A stretch of DNA of 64,000 nucleotides from WTGU01 sp965200925 (GCA_965200925.1 OZ241738.1:558001-622000), one strand, 5' to 3'; shown: positions 1 to 8,799, counted from the first letter of the stretch. Numbers and translations are program-made. Notes: generated by a model from the letters alone, not told the origin.

Positions 1-947
1 TTCGCGGTGTAGCGCTCGACATGCTTCGCCAGCACGGTGCGCGCGCCGTCGGCCTCCGTCGGGGCCGGGGCGACCAGCGACGCCCGCCAGTCCTCCCCGG
101 CGGCGCCCAGGATGCGCGCGGCCGTGGCCTCGTTGATCCGCCGCTGCTGCGAACCGCCGTTGCCCGGCCACGCCTTCTTCTCGCCTTCCGTCAACGGCCG
201 GTGCTCGAAGCGCGCGACCAGGGCGCCCGCCTCGACGGAGACGGCGCCCGCGCCGCGGGCCAGCACGAAGCGGCGCTGGCGGCCGTTCGCCTCCTTCACC
301 ATGTCCTTCTCGTTGTCCGCCGCCGCGATCTCGAAGCGCACACGCCGCGCGTCGCCGCCGGCGCCGACGGTGAAGACGTAGGAGGCGTAGTTCTCCGTCG
401 TCTTGACGTAATATCGGTCGGCGTTGGCCCAGTGCAGCTTCACCTCCTCCCCGTCATAGGGGATGAGATAGGCCGAACGCCCGCCGCCCGAGTAGCGGCG
501 CTGGGAGACGAAATCCCCCTCGGTGTAGTAGCGCCCGAAGAAATCGGCGAGATGGTTGTAGGCGTCGGCCTCGGCCTCGGCATCCTTGCGGAATTCAGCG
601 AGCCGCTCGTTCAGTTCGACCATCTTGTCCGAGGGATGCGCGTCCGGGTCGTAGCCCAGCTCCCGCGCCTGGCTGCGCGCGGTCTCCAGCGCTTTCTCCA
701 CGGCGGCGCGCTCCTCGTCGGTGTTCAACGCCAGCCTGGTCTTGACCTGGGGCAGCAGGTCGCGGTCGAGGAAGGTTTCGATCTCCACCGCCTTCATGTT
801 CATGATGCGGTAGAGGCCGAAGTCGAGATCGCCCCGGTCGAGCTGGAACATCTCGCGCAGCAGCGCCTTCAGCCGCTCGAATTTCGCGCCGGCGCCCGGG
901 GAGGGTTGCTCAGCCGGGGGCGTGTCGCCGGTTTCCGAATCACGCAT
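1..947 (-). CDS. Mod-type site-specific DNA methyltransferase, N-terminal part (runs off window)
   Basis: The frame is open from an ATG at 947 to the left edge, about 315 residues, so the gene is partial. The N-terminus carries the stretch LDFGLYRIMN followed by EIETFLDRDLLPQV, which I recognise from large adenine-specific methyltransferases of the Mod (COG2189, type III-like) kind. Such proteins are usually over 900 residues, and the catalytic DPPY and FxGxG motifs would lie outside the window. The expected role is DNA adenine methylation in a restriction or phage-defence system. It follows the ImmA/IrrE-like gene by 63 bases on the same strand, which suggests one operon. The family call is firm; membership of a particular system is inference because the partner genes are not visible. 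Confidence 0.75.
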   Translation of the reverse strand, partial: MRDSETGDTPPAEQPSPGAGAKFERLKALLREMFQLDRGDLDFGLYRIMNMKAVEIETFLDRDLLPQVKTRLALNTDEERAAVEKALETARSQARELGYDPDAHPSDKMVELNERLAEFRKDAEAEADAYNHLADFFGRYYTEGDFVSQRRYSGGGRSAYLIPYDGEEVKLHWANADRYYVKTTENYASYVFTVGAGGDARRVRFEIAAADNEKDMVKEANGRQRRFVLARGAGAVSVEAGALVARFEHRPLTEGEKKAWPGNGGSQQRRINEATAARILGAAGEDWRASLVAPAPTEADGARTVLAKHVERYTA

Positions 948-1010
948 GGGAGGAACATACGGGGCCGCACGGGCCGGTCAAACCCGGTGCCGGGCGGGGG
1001 CGCCCCCCTC

Positions 1011-2276
1011 TCACCAACCGGCGAGGGTCGCCAGTCTGTGATTCTCGATCTGGTGGCGGATCACTAGGCTGGAAACGCCGAACTCGATGCCCAGCTCGTC
1101 CACCGTCTCCGGTTCCACCGGCCCGCCGTTCAACCGTCGGCGCAGGGATTCGGCCGGTGCGAGGAACTCCGCCGCGAAGGCCCGCGACCGGGCTTGGCGG
1201 TTGGTCGCGAGGGAGCTGAGAAGCGCCGGCCCCGGTTCGGACCGGTCCAGATAGTCGCCGAGGGCGCGGGCCAGCAGGAAGCGTTTCCCCGTCTCGCTGC
1301 GGAGCGCCGTCATGCATGAAGGCGCGTCCGCCGCCGTCAGCCCGTGAATGCGCGCCGACGGCGGCTGCGTTTCGCTCCAGCGAAGCGACAGCGGCCCCGT
1401 CGGAGGGAAGTCGAACCGCCCGTCGCCCGCACCGATCCGGTTCCGGGCCGTGCGTGCCAGATCGTAGCCCTGCTCCCAGGGCGCCGCGGCGGTGCCCTGG
1501 GGGAGGGCTTGGCGTATCACCGGCCAGTCGCCGCCGCTCTCCGCGCGTTCGAGGGCTTCGAGAGAGCGGGTCAGCCACGCGCTCATCCGAGGTACGGAGT
1601 CCGCACTCGCGGCCGCCAGGGCGTCGTCGCGCAGGGACGGGTCGGCGCCTTCCCAGAGTCCCGTGATCGCGTCGGCCACATGGTCCGAAACGCCGAAGGG
1701 ATCCACGCCGAGCAGCGCGGCGGCGCGGGCGAACGCCCGCTCGTCAGGGTCGAGGGTATTGATCGCCGTCCACTCATCGGCGAACGCGCCCGAGTCGATT
1801 CCGCGGCTCCGCAGCCGTTCCAGCGCGGCTTCAATCAGGTTCCGGCATTGCCCTTCCAGATCCGCGCGCGCGACGTCCGTTTCTCCCTCTTCGGCGACGA
1901 ATTCGATCGGGGCGTGCGGCGGTTTGTATGGGCTCCACCGCAGACGCATGCGCTCCGGCGTCGGCGCCATGGCGAGGCGCGGGAGGACGAAGCCGTCACC
2001 GGCGAAGGCCAAGTCGTGCCTAGCCTCGAAATCGGGCTTCTGCTCCCTCGTGTCCTCGACTTCGTGGAAAATGTGCCACCAATTGCAGGTCAACCACTCC
2101 GCGACGCAACACAGGGGGACCACGACGTGACCCCGGTTGATGCGGCGCGGACGATCGAGCACGTCGGTGATGGTCGCATTGCCCACCCGGATGGAGAGCG
2201 CGGCCATGGTGGTGCGCGCGCGCTCATCCGGCGCGGGCGGGGCATCCACCCAGTCGAACCGGAAGCGGACGCTCAT
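1011..2276 (-). CDS. ImmA/IrrE-like protein without an HEXXH motif
   Basis: This 421-residue protein has two parts. The N-terminal part contains AEWLTCNWWHIFHE, then RHDLAFAGDGFVLP. The C-terminal part contains RQARSRAFAAEFLAP and then FGVSSLVIRHQIENH, the end typical of ImmA/IrrE-family proteins. I see no HEXXH zinc site, so peptidase activity is doubtful; it may be a regulatory or sensor relative. The ATG at 2276 overlaps the stop of the upstream small gene in an ATGA arrangement, which implies translational coupling. A longer in-frame reading upstream exists but overlaps that small gene and was rejected. The methyltransferase gene follows. ImmA-like proteins often sit in mobile or defence modules, which fits this context. 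Confidence 0.7.
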   Translation of the reverse strand: MSVRFRFDWVDAPPAPDERARTTMAALSIRVGNATITDVLDRPRRINRGHVVVPLCCVAEWLTCNWWHIFHEVEDTREQKPDFEARHDLAFAGDGFVLPRLAMAPTPERMRLRWSPYKPPHAPIEFVAEEGETDVARADLEGQCRNLIEAALERLRSRGIDSGAFADEWTAINTLDPDERAFARAAALLGVDPFGVSDHVADAITGLWEGADPSLRDDALAAASADSVPRMSAWLTRSLEALERAESGGDWPVIRQALPQGTAAAPWEQGYDLARTARNRIGAGDGRFDFPPTGPLSLRWSETQPPSARIHGLTAADAPSCMTALRSETGKRFLLARALGDYLDRSEPGPALLSSLATNRQARSRAFAAEFLAPAESLRRRLNGGPVEPETVDELGIEFGVSSLVIRHQIENHRLATLAGW

Positions 2277-2686
2277 TCCAGCCCCCGCACGCGCTGCCAC
2301 GGATCCAGCGGGTAGCCGTGATATTCCCCCGAGCCCGGCGCGCCTTGCCGGGCCTCGAACACCGTGTTTCCCTCGCGGTGCCAGACGTAGCGCGGGAAGC
2401 CTCCTTCCCACGCCGCCCCGACATGGCCCGCCCTCACGGCGTCCCGAAGCCACCGCTCGATGCGTGCCCGGCAGTCCGCCAAGGTACCCGGGCACAGGCT
2501 CGCATCCGGCCGGTGCCTGGGGGGCGTCCCGGCGGAACCGGGGCGGGCCTTGTGGTACGGGTTGTCGGCGGCGTAGCGACACGACTCCGCCACCCGCGCC
2601 AAATCGATGCCCTCTGGCGGCGGCGTGACCTTGCGCGTTTTCGGATTGTCACGGCGCTGGTATCTCGGTTTTCGCACGATTCGCAT
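2273..2686 (-). CDS. Small conserved hypothetical protein (137 aa) of the methyltransferase operon
   Basis: The protein starts MRIVRKPRY, is rich in Arg and Pro, and ends with a recognisable block: RYVWHREGNTVFEARQG and then EYHGYPL. The ATG at 2686 was chosen because GGAAGG lies about seven bases upstream; another ATG at 2755 is in frame but less well placed. The stop overlaps the start of the ImmA/IrrE-like gene. I cannot assign a function. The position as first gene of a run leading to a DNA methyltransferase suggests a component or regulator of a restriction or defence module. It has no membrane segment or obvious catalytic motif. Confidence 0.6.
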   Translation of the reverse strand: MRIVRKPRYQRRDNPKTRKVTPPPEGIDLARVAESCRYAADNPYHKARPGSAGTPPRHRPDASLCPGTLADCRARIERWLRDAVRAGHVGAAWEGGFPRYVWHREGNTVFEARQGAPGSGEYHGYPLDPWQRVRGLE

Positions 2687-2866
2687 CCGTTGGCCTTCCA
2701 CCCGGCCCCTCCGAGGGGGGTGCGGCGCCGACGGGCCCTGAGCGAGAAATTCCATTGTATTCATATTCGGGTTGTCAAGTGCGCCGCTGGTGCCTTCGGA
2801 AACCGCGCTGTGGCCCGCTCGCGAACAGCGTGTGTGGTACACTGGCGTGGTCATCCGCCGCCGGCC
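2687..2866. promoter_or_regulatory. Divergent intergenic region between the methyltransferase operon and uvrD
   Basis: These 180 bases separate two divergent genes and should hold both promoters. On the minus strand a perfect TTGACA hexamer (2773-2778) is followed by an AT-rich tract toward the small gene, although no well-spaced -10 hexamer stands out. On the plus strand TACACT near 2839-2844 is a plausible -10 for uvrD, with no convincing -35. The tract around 2740-2780 is clearly more AT-rich than its surroundings. Confidence 0.35.
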
Positions 2867-5122
2867 ATGAGCGAATCGACATCTTCTTCCCTTCCAGCTC
2901 CCGATCCCGCCTATCTCTCCGGCCTGAATCCGGAGCAGCGCCGGGCCGTGGAGACGCTCGACGGGCCGCTGCTCGTGCTGGCCGGCGCCGGCACCGGCAA
3001 GACCCGCGTCCTCACCACCCGGCTCGGCCATCTTCTCGCGACCGGGCGCGCCCGGCCGGGCGCGGTGCTGGCGGTCACCTTCACCAACAAGGCGGCGCGC
3101 GAGATGATCGGCCGGGTGGAGGCGTTGATCGGGCGCTCCGCCGCCGGCCTCTGGCTCGGCACGTTCCACGCGGTCGGCGCGCGCATGCTGCGCCGCCACG
3201 CGGCGCTCGCCGGGCTCGCGCCGGACTTCACGATCCTCGACACGGACGACCAGACCCGCCTGTTCCGGCAGCTCCTGGAGGCGGCGAACCTGGACGAGAA
3301 GCGGTGGCCGGCCCGCACCCTCTCCACCATCGTCCAGCGCTGGAAGGACCGGGGGCTCACGCCCGACAAGGTCGCCGGCGCCGACGGCGCGGACTTCGCG
3401 AACGGCCGCGCACCGGCGCTCTACGCGGCCTACCAGGAGCGGCTGCGGAGCGTGAACGCCGCCGATTTCGGCGATCTCCTCCTGCACAACCTGACGGTCT
3501 TCACGCAGCACCCGGACGCCCTCGCCGAATACCACGCGCGCTTCCACTATCTGCTCGTGGACGAATACCAGGACACCAACATAGCCCAGTATCTGTGGCT
3601 CAGGCTGCTCGCGCAGAAGCATCGCAACGTCTGCTGCGTCGGCGACGACGATCAGTCGATCTACGGCTGGCGCGGCGCCGAGGTCGGCAACATCCTCCGC
3701 TTCGAGCGGGATTTCCCCGGCGCCGTCGTGGTGCGGCTGGAGCGCAACTACCGCTCCACCGGCCATATCCTCGCCGCCGCGTCGGGGCTGATCGCCCACA
3801 ATGCCGGGCGGCTCGGCAAGACCCTGTGGACGGAAGGCGAGGCCGGCGAGAAGGTCCGTATCACCGAGACCCGGGACGGCGAGGAGGAGGCGCGCGCGGT
3901 CGGCGAGGCCATCGAGGCGTTGCAGCGCGGCAGCGAGACTCGCGATGGCGAGGCTTGCGACGGCGAGACCCTGGACGGCATGGCCATCCTCGTCCGCGCG
4001 AGCTTCCAGACCCGCGCCTTCGAGGAGCGCTTCCTGGCCATCGGCTTGCCCTACCGCGTGATCGGGGGCTTGCGGTTCTACGAACGACAGGAAATCCGCG
4101 ACGCGGTGGCCTATCTCCGCGTCCTGGTCCGCCCCGACGACGACCTGGCGTTCGAACGTATCGTCAACCTCCCGAAACGCGGCCTCGGCGACCGCGCGTT
4201 GGGCGAAATCCACGGCCGCGCGCGGGCGCAGGGGCTTTCCCTCCACCGCGCGGCGGAGGCGCTGGTCGAGGCCGACTCGCTCGCGCCCAGGGCGCGGGCG
4301 GCGCTGGCGCGTCTCCTGGACGGGTTCCAGGCCTGGCGGCGCGCGCTTCGCGACGCCCCCCACGAGAAGGTCGCGGGCAAGGTGCTCGAGGAATCGGGCT
4401 ATATCGACATGTGGCGGAAGAGCCGTTCGCCGGCGGCGCCGGGCCGGCTCGAGAACCTGAAGGAGCTGGTCGGCGCGCTCTCCGAGTTCGAGGACCTCCC
4501 AGCCTTCCTCGATCACGTCAGCCTGGTGACGGAGCGGGAGGAGGGGGCGGCCGGGGAGATGGTCAACATCATGACCCTGCACGGCGCCAAGGGCCTCGAA
4601 TTCGACACGGTGTTCCTGCCCGGCTGGGAGGAGGGGCTGTTCCCGCATCAGCGGGCGCTCGACGGGGCCGGCGCCGCCGGCCTCGAGGAGGAGCGGCGCC
4701 TCGCCTATGTCGGTCTCACCCGCGCCCGCCGCCGGGCGCATATTCTCTTCGCGGCGAACCGCCTCATGTACAACCGCTGGGTCAGCGCCATCCCGTCGCG
4801 TTTCGTGGACGAGCTCGCGCCCGACCACGTCGTCGCATCCGAGGCCCTCGCGGCAGGGCCGCCGACGCCTGCCGACGGAACAGGCTTCCGCGTGCGCGCC
4901 GGGCGTCGGGCGCCGGGGCCGCGGACGATCGACGCGGCGCCCGCGCCCCGGCACCAGGCGGGAGGGCCGGGCGGGTACGCGATCGGCGATCGCGTCTTCC
5001 ACCAGAAATTCGGCTACGGGCGCATCCGCTCGGTGGACGGCGACAAGCTCGACATCGCGTTCGACGAGGCCGGGAGGAAGAAGGTCGTGGACGGCTTCGT
5101 CCGGCCTGCCGGCAGCGTCTGA
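2867..5122 (+). CDS. uvrD: UvrD/PcrA-type ATP-dependent DNA helicase
   Basis: This superfamily 1A 3'-5' helicase of 751 residues acts in nucleotide excision and mismatch repair and in clearing replication blocks. Visible motifs in order: Q-motif region GLNPEQRRAVE (about 19-29), Walker A AGAGTGKT (39-46), Walker B VDEYQD (about 230-235), motif III GDDDQSIYGWRG (about 257), motif V/VI region LHGAKGLEFD and YVGLTRARRR, and a C-terminal Tudor-like segment around HQKFGYGRI. Length fits the family. The ATG at 2867 starts MSESTSSS; an upstream in-frame reading is probably untranslated. A repetitive acidic stretch, ETRDGEACDGETLDG, lies near residues 353-370, where orthologues are variable. It is convergent with the heptose kinase gene. 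Confidence 0.95.
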   Translation: MSESTSSSLPAPDPAYLSGLNPEQRRAVETLDGPLLVLAGAGTGKTRVLTTRLGHLLATGRARPGAVLAVTFTNKAAREMIGRVEALIGRSAAGLWLGTFHAVGARMLRRHAALAGLAPDFTILDTDDQTRLFRQLLEAANLDEKRWPARTLSTIVQRWKDRGLTPDKVAGADGADFANGRAPALYAAYQERLRSVNAADFGDLLLHNLTVFTQHPDALAEYHARFHYLLVDEYQDTNIAQYLWLRLLAQKHRNVCCVGDDDQSIYGWRGAEVGNILRFERDFPGAVVVRLERNYRSTGHILAAASGLIAHNAGRLGKTLWTEGEAGEKVRITETRDGEEEARAVGEAIEALQRGSETRDGEACDGETLDGMAILVRASFQTRAFEERFLAIGLPYRVIGGLRFYERQEIRDAVAYLRVLVRPDDDLAFERIVNLPKRGLGDRALGEIHGRARAQGLSLHRAAEALVEADSLAPRARAALARLLDGFQAWRRALRDAPHEKVAGKVLEESGYIDMWRKSRSPAAPGRLENLKELVGALSEFEDLPAFLDHVSLVTEREEGAAGEMVNIMTLHGAKGLEFDTVFLPGWEEGLFPHQRALDGAGAAGLEEERRLAYVGLTRARRRAHILFAANRLMYNRWVSAIPSRFVDELAPDHVVASEALAAGPPTPADGTGFRVRAGRRAPGPRTIDAAPAPRHQAGGPGGYAIGDRVFHQKFGYGRIRSVDGDKLDIAFDEAGRKKVVDGFVRPAGSV

Positions 5123-5138
5123 GCGGCGGGCCGGCGGG

Positions 5139-6155
5139 TCAGCCGGCGGCGGTCCTGCGGGCGGCGGGGGCGGCGCCTTCGCCCACGGCTTGGCGCAGTT
5201 CGTCCGCCCCGACGGCGGCGGTGCCCGTCTTGCCGCTCGCGACGCGGGCCGCCGCGCCGGCGAGCGCTGCGGCCGCGGCCATGTCGAGGCCCCGGCCGAG
5301 CGCGGCGGCGAGGGCAGCCAGCGCCGCGTCGTTCGCCCCCGCCACGTCGAAGACCGCCGGCTCTTCCCACGGGAGCCGCTCGAAGCGCCCGTCGGCAGAG
5401 ACCAGGATCATGCCGCCGCGGTCGCCGGTGACGAGGATCGCCCCGATCCCGTATCGCGCGGCGAGGCGCCGGCAGGCGGCAGCCGCGGCGGCGTCGGTCT
5501 CGACGCGCTCGCCGTCGGCCGCCGCGAGCGCGGCGCGATTCGGCGTAAGCGCCGAGGCGCCCGCGTAAGCGGCGTAATCGCAGCCTTTCGGGTCGACCGC
5601 CACCGGGCGGCCCGCTTCGCGGGCGGCGGCGATCAGGCGGCGAACCAGCGCCGGCGTGAGAACCCCTTTGCCGTAATCCGAAAGCGCCAGCGCGTCGCAG
5701 GTCGCCAGCGCGTCCCGGGCGAGGCCGGCCAGACTTTCCGCCGATCGCGCGGCGATCGGTTCGGTGGTCTCGGAATCGGCGCGCAGGAGCTGCCGGCCGT
5801 CGGCGACGAAGCGCGTCTTTTCGGTGGAGAGGCGCCCGCGTTCGACCAGGAGATGCGGCTCGACCCGGCGCTCGCGCCCGACCATGCCGGTCAGCCGGCG
5901 CCCGACCGCGTCGTCGCCGATCACCGAAAGCAGGGTGGCGCGGGCGCCGAGCGCCGCGAGATTGCGCGCAACGTTGCCGACTCCGCCCAGCATGGAGACG
6001 TCCCCGTCGGTGTGCAGCACGGGCACCGGCGCCTCCGGCGAGGTGCGCTCGACCCGCCCGTGGACGAAGCGGTCCAGCATCAGGTCGCCGATGCAGGCGA
6101 CGCGGCTGCTGCCGAGCGCTTCGACGTGGGCGGCCAGTGGGGTTCGGTCGGTCAT
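5139..6155 (-). CDS. D-glycero-beta-D-manno-heptose-7-phosphate kinase (single-domain HldE-like)
   Basis: A PfkB-family sugar kinase of 338 residues, matching the kinase half of HldE/RfaE, which phosphorylates heptose 7-phosphate at C1 for the LPS core precursor ADP-heptose. Evidence is the N-terminal CIGDLMLDRFVHGRVER segment, the PfkB signature GGVGNVARNLAALG and the SDYGKGVL and VDPKG motifs. The nucleotidyltransferase domain of bifunctional HldE is absent. The active-site loop reads DVAGANDAAL, where the family normally has GAGD followed by Thr: the catalytic Asp is kept but the preceding Gly is Asn and the following Thr is Ala. Activity may therefore be altered. No other LPS-core genes are adjacent. 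Confidence 0.8.
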   Translation of the reverse strand: MTDRTPLAAHVEALGSSRVACIGDLMLDRFVHGRVERTSPEAPVPVLHTDGDVSMLGGVGNVARNLAALGARATLLSVIGDDAVGRRLTGMVGRERRVEPHLLVERGRLSTEKTRFVADGRQLLRADSETTEPIAARSAESLAGLARDALATCDALALSDYGKGVLTPALVRRLIAAAREAGRPVAVDPKGCDYAAYAGASALTPNRAALAAADGERVETDAAAAAACRRLAARYGIGAILVTGDRGGMILVSADGRFERLPWEEPAVFDVAGANDAALAALAAALGRGLDMAAAAALAGAAARVASGKTGTAAVGADELRQAVGEGAAPAARRTAAG

Positions 6156-6253
6156 GGGGGCGGTGAGCGTACGGTGCCCGGAAGGGCGGCGCGCACCGTA
6201 CAGGATCGCAGCGCGGACGCAAGGCGTCCGATGCCCCGGAAAATAACGCGACG

Positions 6254-6290
6254 GCGGCCGGCCGCGGCGGTTATACTGCCCGCACGGGCA
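6254..6290 (+). promoter_or_regulatory. Putative promoter with palindromic operator upstream of the Rieske oxygenase gene
   Basis: A perfect 12-base palindrome, GCGGCCGGCCGC (6254-6265), lies just upstream of a good -10 hexamer TATACT (6272-6277). A second small inverted repeat, TGCCC-GCAC-GGGCA, spans 6277-6290. No clear -35 is present, so an activator may be needed. The first coding base of the oxygenase is 6311. This is inference from sequence only. Confidence 0.4.
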
Positions 6291-6310
6291 AGGATGAGGG
6301 GCCGCTGGCC

Positions 6311-7579
6311 ATGCGGAAGCGGAGCGTCGCGCTGGACGAAGACGTCCGCGCCGAGATCGAAAAGACCCGCCGAAGCCTGGGCTCGGCGCGACATCTGCCG
6401 GGCTTCCTCTACACCTCGCCCGAGATCTTCGACTACGAGATCGACGCGATCTTCATGAAGGAGTGGCTCTGCGTCGGCCGGGTCGAGGAGTTCGAGAACG
6501 CCGGCGACTACCGGGCGCTCAGGGTCGCCGGCGAGCCCCTGCTGGTCTGCCGCGACGAGAAGGGGGCGCTCAACGCCTTCAGCAACGTCTGCCAGCACCG
6601 CGGCGTCGAGGTGGCGACCGGCGAGGGGACGCTGAAGAGCTTCCGCTGCCCCTACCACGCCTGGGTGTACGATCTCGAAGGCAAGCTGCTCGGCGCGCCG
6701 CACAGCAGGGAGGTCGAGGGCTACGACTTCGCCAACTGCGCCCTGCCGCGGGTCCGGCTCGACAGCTGGGGCGGCTACGTCTTCGTCAATTTCGACGCGG
6801 ACTGCCGCAGCCTCGCGGAGTGCCTGGACGAGGACGGGGTCAGGGCGTTCGCCACGTTCCTGCAACCGGAGAACACGCGGACGTCGGACAAATACGTCTT
6901 CGACGTGCCCTGCAACTGGAAGTTCATCCCCGAGAACCTGATGGACATGTATCATGTGGGCGTGATCCACAAGGATTCCTTCGGCGGGCACTTCCCGGTC
7001 AACGACTTCCGCTTCAACCTGGTGAACAACGGGTACAACGCCGCCTACGAGAGCTTCACCATGGCGCCGAAGGGGGTCACGCTCTTCGACACCATGCCCT
7101 GGCTGCGCGGGAAGGTGACCGACAGGTTCGCCTGCACGACCTGGATCAGGCCGACGATGAACGTCTTCGGCCGCCACGACCTGATTCAGCCCTGGGTGGC
7201 CTTGCCGATCGACCACCGCACCACGCGCATCACCATCTACACCCAGCTTCCGGCCGACTATTTCGACGCGCCGGCCTTCGAGGAGAAGAACCGCATCTAC
7301 GCCGACTTCATCCGGCTGGTCGCGAACGAGGACCGGGCGATGCTGGAATCGCTCCAGAACGGGGTCGGCTCGCGCGCCTTCCGCCCGGGGCCCACCGTCA
7401 AGCTGGAGCGCGCCATCCACCACCTGCTCAACTACTATCTCGACAGGCTTCTCGGCGCCGACGACGAGGCCCGCGCCCGCCGCCGCCGGGACGGTGCGGC
7501 GGCGGAGGAGGAAAGCGCGGTGCGGAACCCGGTGCCGCGGGACGGCGGCTACGCGGCGCTGAGGAGCGCGGCGGAATAG
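6311..7579 (+). CDS. Rieske non-heme iron ring-hydroxylating oxygenase, alpha subunit
   Basis: This 422-residue protein has the full Rieske [2Fe-2S] site: C94-x-H96 in NVCQHRG and C113-x2-H116 in RCPYHAW. The mononuclear iron site is seen in ENLMDMYHVGVIH, giving H215 and H220, with a likely Asp ligand in the NEDRAMLESLQNG region near the C-terminus. Such enzymes use O2 and electrons from a ferredoxin or reductase to hydroxylate aromatic or N-containing substrates. No small subunit, ferredoxin or reductase is adjacent, so electrons must come from elsewhere. It is followed after 17 bases by the NicX-like dioxygenase, which suggests consecutive steps of one catabolic route. The substrate cannot be deduced. 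Confidence 0.9.
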   Translation: MRKRSVALDEDVRAEIEKTRRSLGSARHLPGFLYTSPEIFDYEIDAIFMKEWLCVGRVEEFENAGDYRALRVAGEPLLVCRDEKGALNAFSNVCQHRGVEVATGEGTLKSFRCPYHAWVYDLEGKLLGAPHSREVEGYDFANCALPRVRLDSWGGYVFVNFDADCRSLAECLDEDGVRAFATFLQPENTRTSDKYVFDVPCNWKFIPENLMDMYHVGVIHKDSFGGHFPVNDFRFNLVNNGYNAAYESFTMAPKGVTLFDTMPWLRGKVTDRFACTTWIRPTMNVFGRHDLIQPWVALPIDHRTTRITIYTQLPADYFDAPAFEEKNRIYADFIRLVANEDRAMLESLQNGVGSRAFRPGPTVKLERAIHHLLNYYLDRLLGADDEARARRRRDGAAAEEESAVRNPVPRDGGYAALRSAAE

Positions 7580-7596
7580 CGGGACAGGAGGCGACC

Positions 7597-8637
7597 ATGG
7601 CCAGCAGGGAAGACCGGGCGCGGCTGACCGACTTGTTCCGGCGAAACCTCGCGCTCTGCGAAGTGGGGCCGGGCCAGACCGTCGCCGTCCTCTCGGAGGG
7701 CGACCAGCTGCGGGACTACGCGCGGGCCTCGCTCGCCGCGGCGCGCGACCTGGGCGCGGACGCGGCCCATGTCCACATCCCGTCCGACGGCGCGGAGGAT
7801 GCGAGCGTCAGGATCGCCAATATCGGGCAGAACGCTCTGGGCGCCCATCCGCAGGCGCTGCAAACCTGCCTGGACGCCGACATGGTCGTGGACCACATGC
7901 TTCTCCTGTTCTCCCACGAGCAGGTCGCCATGCAGAAGGCCGGGACCCGTATCCTGCTCGTCGTCGAGCCGGTGGAGATCCTGGAGCGCCTGTTCCCGAC
8001 CGCCGAGATACGCGCGCGCGTGGAGGCCGGCGAGCGGCGCCTGAAGGAGGCGCACCGGCTTCGCTTCGTCAACGACGCCGGCACCGACGTCACCTACATG
8101 CTGGACGGCAAGCCGATCCTGACGGAATACGGCTACACCACCGAGCCGGGGCGCTGGGACCACTGGCCGGGCGGATTCCTCGCGACCCTGGGCGCCGAGG
8201 GCGGCGTAAACGGGCGGGTGGTGATGGAGAAGGACGACATCGTCTTCCCGCTCCGCGAATACGCGGGCGAGCGGATCGCCTTCGAGATTCGCGACGGCAC
8301 GGTGACGGAGATCGCCGGCGGCGCCCGCGCCGCCCGCCTCCGCGCCTTCATGGAGCGCTACGACGACCCGCGCGCCTATGCCGTCTCCCACATCGGTTGG
8401 GGGTTGAATCATCACTGCGTCTGGCGGCCGGACCTGCCGGGGATCGGCATGGACGGCCGCGCCCACTACGGCAACGTGCTGTTCTCGCTCGGGCCGGACA
8501 CCGAGTTCGGCGGCGACAACGACACCGCCTGCCACCTCGACTTGCCGATGCGCGATTGCTCGCTCTGGCTCGACGACGAGCCGATCGTCACGCGCGGCGC
8601 CCTCGTGCCGGCGGACATGCGCGCCCCCGCCCTCTGA
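7597..8637 (+). CDS. NicX-like extradiol dioxygenase (2,5-dihydroxypyridine 5,6-dioxygenase family)
   Basis: A 346-residue protein of the aminopeptidase M29/NicX-like fold. The likely iron ligands are H265 in SHIGWGLNHH and H313/D315 in CHLDL, matching in order and spacing the His-His-Asp triad I recall for NicX of nicotinate degradation (265, 318, 320). NicX cleaves the ring of 2,5-dihydroxypyridine to N-formylmaleamate. GGACAGGAGG just before the ATG at 7597 is a strong ribosome site. Its position directly after a Rieske oxygenase suggests the oxygenase makes the dihydroxylated ring and this enzyme opens it. The family also includes true metallo-aminopeptidases, so the substrate is inferred. 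Several upstream in-frame codons belong to an alternative reading of the Rieske gene. Confidence 0.7.
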   Translation: MASREDRARLTDLFRRNLALCEVGPGQTVAVLSEGDQLRDYARASLAAARDLGADAAHVHIPSDGAEDASVRIANIGQNALGAHPQALQTCLDADMVVDHMLLLFSHEQVAMQKAGTRILLVVEPVEILERLFPTAEIRARVEAGERRLKEAHRLRFVNDAGTDVTYMLDGKPILTEYGYTTEPGRWDHWPGGFLATLGAEGGVNGRVVMEKDDIVFPLREYAGERIAFEIRDGTVTEIAGGARAARLRAFMERYDDPRAYAVSHIGWGLNHHCVWRPDLPGIGMDGRAHYGNVLFSLGPDTEFGGDNDTACHLDLPMRDCSLWLDDEPIVTRGALVPADMRAPAL

Positions 8638-8644
8638 CCCTGCG

Positions 8645-8670
8645 CGTCGGGGGAGTTGCTTCCCCCGACG
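8645..8670 (+). terminator. Strong hairpin after the NicX-like gene
   Basis: A perfect 10-base stem (CGTCGGGGGA / TCCCCCGACG) with a six-base loop begins eight bases after the stop codon. No T-run follows, so it is either a weak intrinsic terminator, an mRNA-stabilising hairpin or an attenuator between the enzyme genes and the transporter operon. Confidence 0.5.
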
Positions 8671-8731
8671 AACGGCTTTGCGGTGCGCCGCATCGGTGCG
8701 CTAAGATGCACCCGTTCGAGACGGAGGCGTG

Positions 8732-8743
8732 ACGGTGCACCGT
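8732..8743. promoter_or_regulatory. 12-base palindrome upstream of the TorT-like gene
   Basis: ACGGTGCACCGT is a perfect palindrome located 57 bases before the start codon of the binding-protein gene. It is a candidate operator for a dimeric regulator of the transporter operon. No regulator gene is adjacent. Confidence 0.3.
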
Positions 8744-8799
8744 AGAACGGAACGCGCCGGTGCGCCTGCGTGTGTCCACGATCCAGGGAGAACCGAAAC

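Noticed and set aside
2687..5002. Very long minus-strand reading antisense to uvrD
   Set aside because: It is the shadow of a GC-rich gene in another frame; uvrD on the plus strand has all helicase motifs. Only its last part, 2273-2686, is a real small gene.
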